A DNA stretch of 9,150 bases, taken from the NCBI GenBank assembly GCA_905236605.1, contig CAJORD010000117.1, positions 1-9,150 of the forward strand. The letters run 5' to 3'. Shown one piece after another: positions 7,331 to 9,150 of the stretch (the first letter of the stretch is position 1; each line of letters starts with the position of its first letter). The notes beneath the pieces are model-generated. The model was given only the letters and a program-made list of their open reading frames with translations. It had not been told where the DNA came from and did no database searches. The DNA comes from an uncultured Synergistales bacterium (GTDB lineage Bacteria > Synergistota > Synergistia > Synergistales > Aminobacteriaceae). A program made the position numbers and the translations under genes.

Positions 7331-7337
7331 ATTTTTA

Positions 7338-8543
7338 ATGAGAGCATTGAGAATAATTTTAACTTGGTTCTTTATAATAATGTTTTTGATGTCTTGTATG
7401 ACAGTAGCAAAGGAGGCACAAGCAATGACCGCTAACGAGAGCATCAACAATTTTGCATTCAACGCCTCGAAAGTCATTCGCGAGGATTCGGGAGAATATT
7501 TTTTTTCGCCGTATAGCATTCTCTCGGCGTTCGGAATGGCATACGCAGGAGCCGAAGGCAACACCGCGCGCGAAATCGAAGAAGTCTTTGGCTTCAATTC
7601 CGACACTCACGCAGAACTCGGGAATTTTGTAAAGGACCTTAGCGTCGAACAGGCTCTGTCGTCAGCTAATCGCGTGTGGCTTCGTAATGGCCTGACGCTC
7701 AAAGACACTTACAAAGAAATTTTGCTTCTTAATTACAACAGCACAGCAAAAGAACTCGACTTCAAAGGCGACACGGAAAATTCTCGCAAGACTATTAATA
7801 ATTGGGTCAGCGATAACACGAAAGGGAAAATCCCGGAGCTTCTCACGGAATTGAATCCGTACACGCAAATGATTTTGACGAACGCGATATATTTTAATTC
7901 GCAGTGGGAGAACAAATTTAATAAGAAGAAAACCGCGAAAGAAAAATTTTTCCCGGGCGGCTGCGAATACGTCACGGTCGACATGATGAAGAAGAATGAC
8001 GATTTTCTTTACGCTGAACGCGACGGAAATAAAATTATCCGCATTCCATATAGCGACGGAAGATTTTCGATGATCGTCTTTTTGCCGCCAAAGATTGCCG
8101 GTTACACGGGGACGTTAGCGAACGACGCAAAGCCTTTAACACTCGACGCAGAATTGTTTAACGAGCTGCTTAGCTCAATGCGAGAATACGAAGTCGATTT
8201 GTGGCTGCCAAAATTCAAAATTGAAAAGAGCTACGAACTTAAAAATCTTTTCGAGGCACTTGGAATTAAATTAGCGTTCTCGGACGCTGCGGACTTCTCT
8301 GGAATGACTGACGACGAGAAATTAAAAATTGATAAGGTAATTCATAAAACGTTTATTGACGTTGACGAAGAAAAAACCGAAGCGGCCGCCGCGACAGCTA
8401 TAACGATGGTGAAAGCTACAGCAATGGCTCCACGTGAAAAACCTAAAGCAGTGTTTCATGCGGACAGTCCTTTTGAATATTTCATCGTTGATAATTACAC
8501 GAAGACGATTTTATTTGCCGGCCGTCAGACTTTCGATAGATAA
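7338..8543 (+). CDS. Serpin-family protease inhibitor with N-terminal export signal
   Basis: A complete 401-residue serpin. These inhibitors trap serine or cysteine proteases through a cleaved reactive loop that inserts into a beta-sheet. Residues 1-19 are basic then strongly hydrophobic, leading to LMSC (17-20), an acceptable lipobox with Cys20. AQA at 27-29 could instead be a signal peptidase I site, so the product is either a lipoprotein or secreted. Serpin landmarks follow: EYFFSPYSILSAFGMAYAGAEGNT (53-76, in part FFSPYSILSAFGMAYAGA), TNAIYFNSQW (181-190), VDLWLPKFKIEKSYEL (286-301), ADFSGM (318-323), the hinge EEKTEAAAAT (344-353) and FHADSPFEYFIVD (373-385). The P15 hinge residue, usually Gly, is Lys346; counting 17 residues from P17 Glu344 gives P1-P1' as Ala360-Thr361. 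A second start with its own SD lies at 7425. The gene stands alone behind a terminator and converges on gdhA. The target protease is unknown. Confidence 0.93.
   Translation: MRALRIILTWFFIIMFLMSCMTVAKEAQAMTANESINNFAFNASKVIREDSGEYFFSPYSILSAFGMAYAGAEGNTAREIEEVFGFNSDTHAELGNFVKDLSVEQALSSANRVWLRNGLTLKDTYKEILLLNYNSTAKELDFKGDTENSRKTINNWVSDNTKGKIPELLTELNPYTQMILTNAIYFNSQWENKFNKKKTAKEKFFPGGCEYVTVDMMKKNDDFLYAERDGNKIIRIPYSDGRFSMIVFLPPKIAGYTGTLANDAKPLTLDAELFNELLSSMREYEVDLWLPKFKIEKSYELKNLFEALGIKLAFSDAADFSGMTDDEKLKIDKVIHKTFIDVDEEKTEAAAATAITMVKATAMAPREKPKAVFHADSPFEYFIVDNYTKTILFAGRQTFDR
7409..7427 (+). promoter_or_regulatory. Internal SD and in-frame second start within the serpin gene
   Basis: AAAGGAGG (7409-7416), an 8-nt spacer and ATG at 7425 lie in frame at Met30, just after the signal sequence and where the serpin domain begins. 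The SD match is as good as any other in the window. Use of this start would give a 372-residue cytosolic serpin. Whether it is used cannot be told from sequence; the codons AAG GAG could also occur by chance. Confidence 0.5.
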
Positions 8544-8566
8544 TTCAAATTCGTAACAAGCATACA

Positions 8567-8601
8567 AAAAACTCTGCCCCGATTATCGAGACAGAGTTTT
8601 T
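8567..8601. terminator. Bidirectional intrinsic terminator between serpin and glutamate dehydrogenase genes
   Basis: AAAAACTCTG (8567-8576) pairs with CAGAGTTTTT (8592-8601) around a 15-nt loop that can itself form a CGA/TCG mini-stem. Ts follow the stem on the plus strand, and the flanking A run supplies Ts on the minus strand. The position between two converging genes fits a shared terminator. Confidence 0.8.
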
Positions 8602-8611
8602 ATTTTTCTCT

Positions 8612-8628
8612 TCTAATTTCAAATTAGA
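8612..8628. repeat. Perfect AT-rich inverted repeat
   Basis: TCTAATTT and AAATTAGA are perfect 8-bp arms around a single C, 11 bp after the terminator and 2 bp from the gdhA stop. It could be a weak additional 3'-end hairpin for the minus-strand transcript. No known protein site is recognised. Confidence 0.5.
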
Positions 8629-8630
8629 TT

Positions 8631-9150
8631 CTATAGATAAACTCCACGAAGAGCCACGATGTCAGAAACTCTCTTAATCGCGAGAATGTAAGCTGCGCGT
8701 CTCATTGTAACTTTGTGTTCGTTGGCATATGCCCAGACTTTGTTGAAGTTCTCGGTCATAAGCTCAACAAGGCGCTTGTTATATTCAGCTTCGGTCCATG
8801 AGAAGCCCTGCAAGTTCTGCGCCCACTCAAAGTAAGAACCAATAACACCGCCCGCGTTAGCTAAGAAGTCCGGGACAACAATCGCGCCTGCGTCCTTCAA
8901 AATTGCTTCGCCTTCAACCGTCGTGGGGCTGTTCGCACCTTCAACGATGTAACGTGCTTTGACTTTCGGAGCTGTCTTTTCATTGATGACGCCCTGTAAA
9001 GCGCAAGGGAATAAGAAATCGCAATCGAGGAACAAAATATCATCAAGGCCAATTTTCTCGCAGTTCTCTTTTTCAAAGCCGGTGAGTTTACGTCCGCGCT
9101 GCTCGGGGTTGTTGTTCATGTATTCAAAGGCTTTGTCAACGTCGATCCCC
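8631..9150 (-). CDS. gdhA: Glutamate dehydrogenase, C-terminal part (N-terminus outside the window)
   Basis: This enzyme interconverts glutamate with 2-oxoglutarate and ammonia using NAD(P)(H) in the cytosol. The frame is open to the right edge, giving 172 visible residues (GIDVDKAFEY before the first in-window Met), so the ATG at 9119 is internal and not the start. About 40% of a typical 415-450 residue protein is seen. Recognisable blocks are FLDCDFLFPCALQGVI, ARYIVEGANSPTT, AIVVPDFLANAGGVIGSYFEW followed by AQNLQG, and the C-terminal MRRAAYILAIKRVSDIVALRG, each read from the minus strand (quoted here in short blocks). They are typical of the NAD-domain half of the Glu/Leu/Phe/Val dehydrogenase family. 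The YFEWAQNLQG form points to glutamate rather than branched-chain dehydrogenase. Coenzyme preference cannot be judged because the fingerprint loop lies upstream. The symbol gdhA is used generically. Confidence 0.9.
   Translation of the reverse strand, partial: GIDVDKAFEYMNNNPEQRGRKLTGFEKENCEKIGLDDILFLDCDFLFPCALQGVINEKTAPKVKARYIVEGANSPTTVEGEAILKDAGAIVVPDFLANAGGVIGSYFEWAQNLQGFSWTEAEYNKRLVELMTENFNKVWAYANEHKVTMRRAAYILAIKRVSDIVALRGVYL

Noticed and set aside
7499..7506. Run of eight Ts early in the serpin gene as a phase-variation site
   Set aside because: Similar A and T runs are frequent throughout this AT-biased sequence, the frame is intact, and there is no comparative evidence of length variation.

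Overview
This is a bacterial window of mid GC content with strong Shine-Dalgarno (SD) sites (AAGGAG or AAGGAGG), often followed by an A4-T5 spacer. It reads as a largely ordinary metabolic chromosomal segment. The gene content (short-form LeuC with a separate LeuD, a flavodoxin-like protein, hexuronate catabolism, glutamate dehydrogenase, a serpin) would fit a gut- or rumen-type anaerobic fermenter. Taxonomy cannot be fixed from this sequence alone; a Bacillota- or Synergistota-like anaerobe is only a guess. No tRNA, rRNA, CRISPR array, insertion sequence or phage gene was seen.

Layout. Minus strand, 3061 down to 1: a tightly packed leucine operon, leuC, leuD, a small flavoprotein gene and leuB (cut by the left edge). 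leuC and leuD abut, leuD and the flavoprotein gene overlap by 4 nt, and leuB starts 3 nt after the flavoprotein gene. leuA is not in the window. A roughly 100-bp divergent region (3062-3164) separates this operon from a plus-strand group: a DegT-family PLP aminotransferase (TTG start at 3165), argH 19 nt later, then uxaB (tagaturonate reductase). A convincing intrinsic terminator (7278-7321) ends that group. Immediately behind the terminator comes a serpin gene with an export signal (7338-8543). It converges on the 3' part of a minus-strand glutamate dehydrogenase gene (8631 to the right edge), with a bidirectional terminator between the two.

How the genes fit together. LeuC, LeuD and LeuB convert 2-isopropylmalate to 2-oxoisocaproate, the leucine precursor. 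ArgH completes arginine synthesis, UxaB reduces tagaturonate to altronate in hexuronate breakdown, and glutamate dehydrogenase links ammonia, glutamate and 2-oxoglutarate. These are housekeeping steps. The least ordinary element is the serpin: it has a terminator hairpin directly before its SD, two in-frame starts that each have a good SD, and an unusual hinge and reactive loop. The second item of note is the redox-type flavoprotein with four cysteines embedded in the leu operon.
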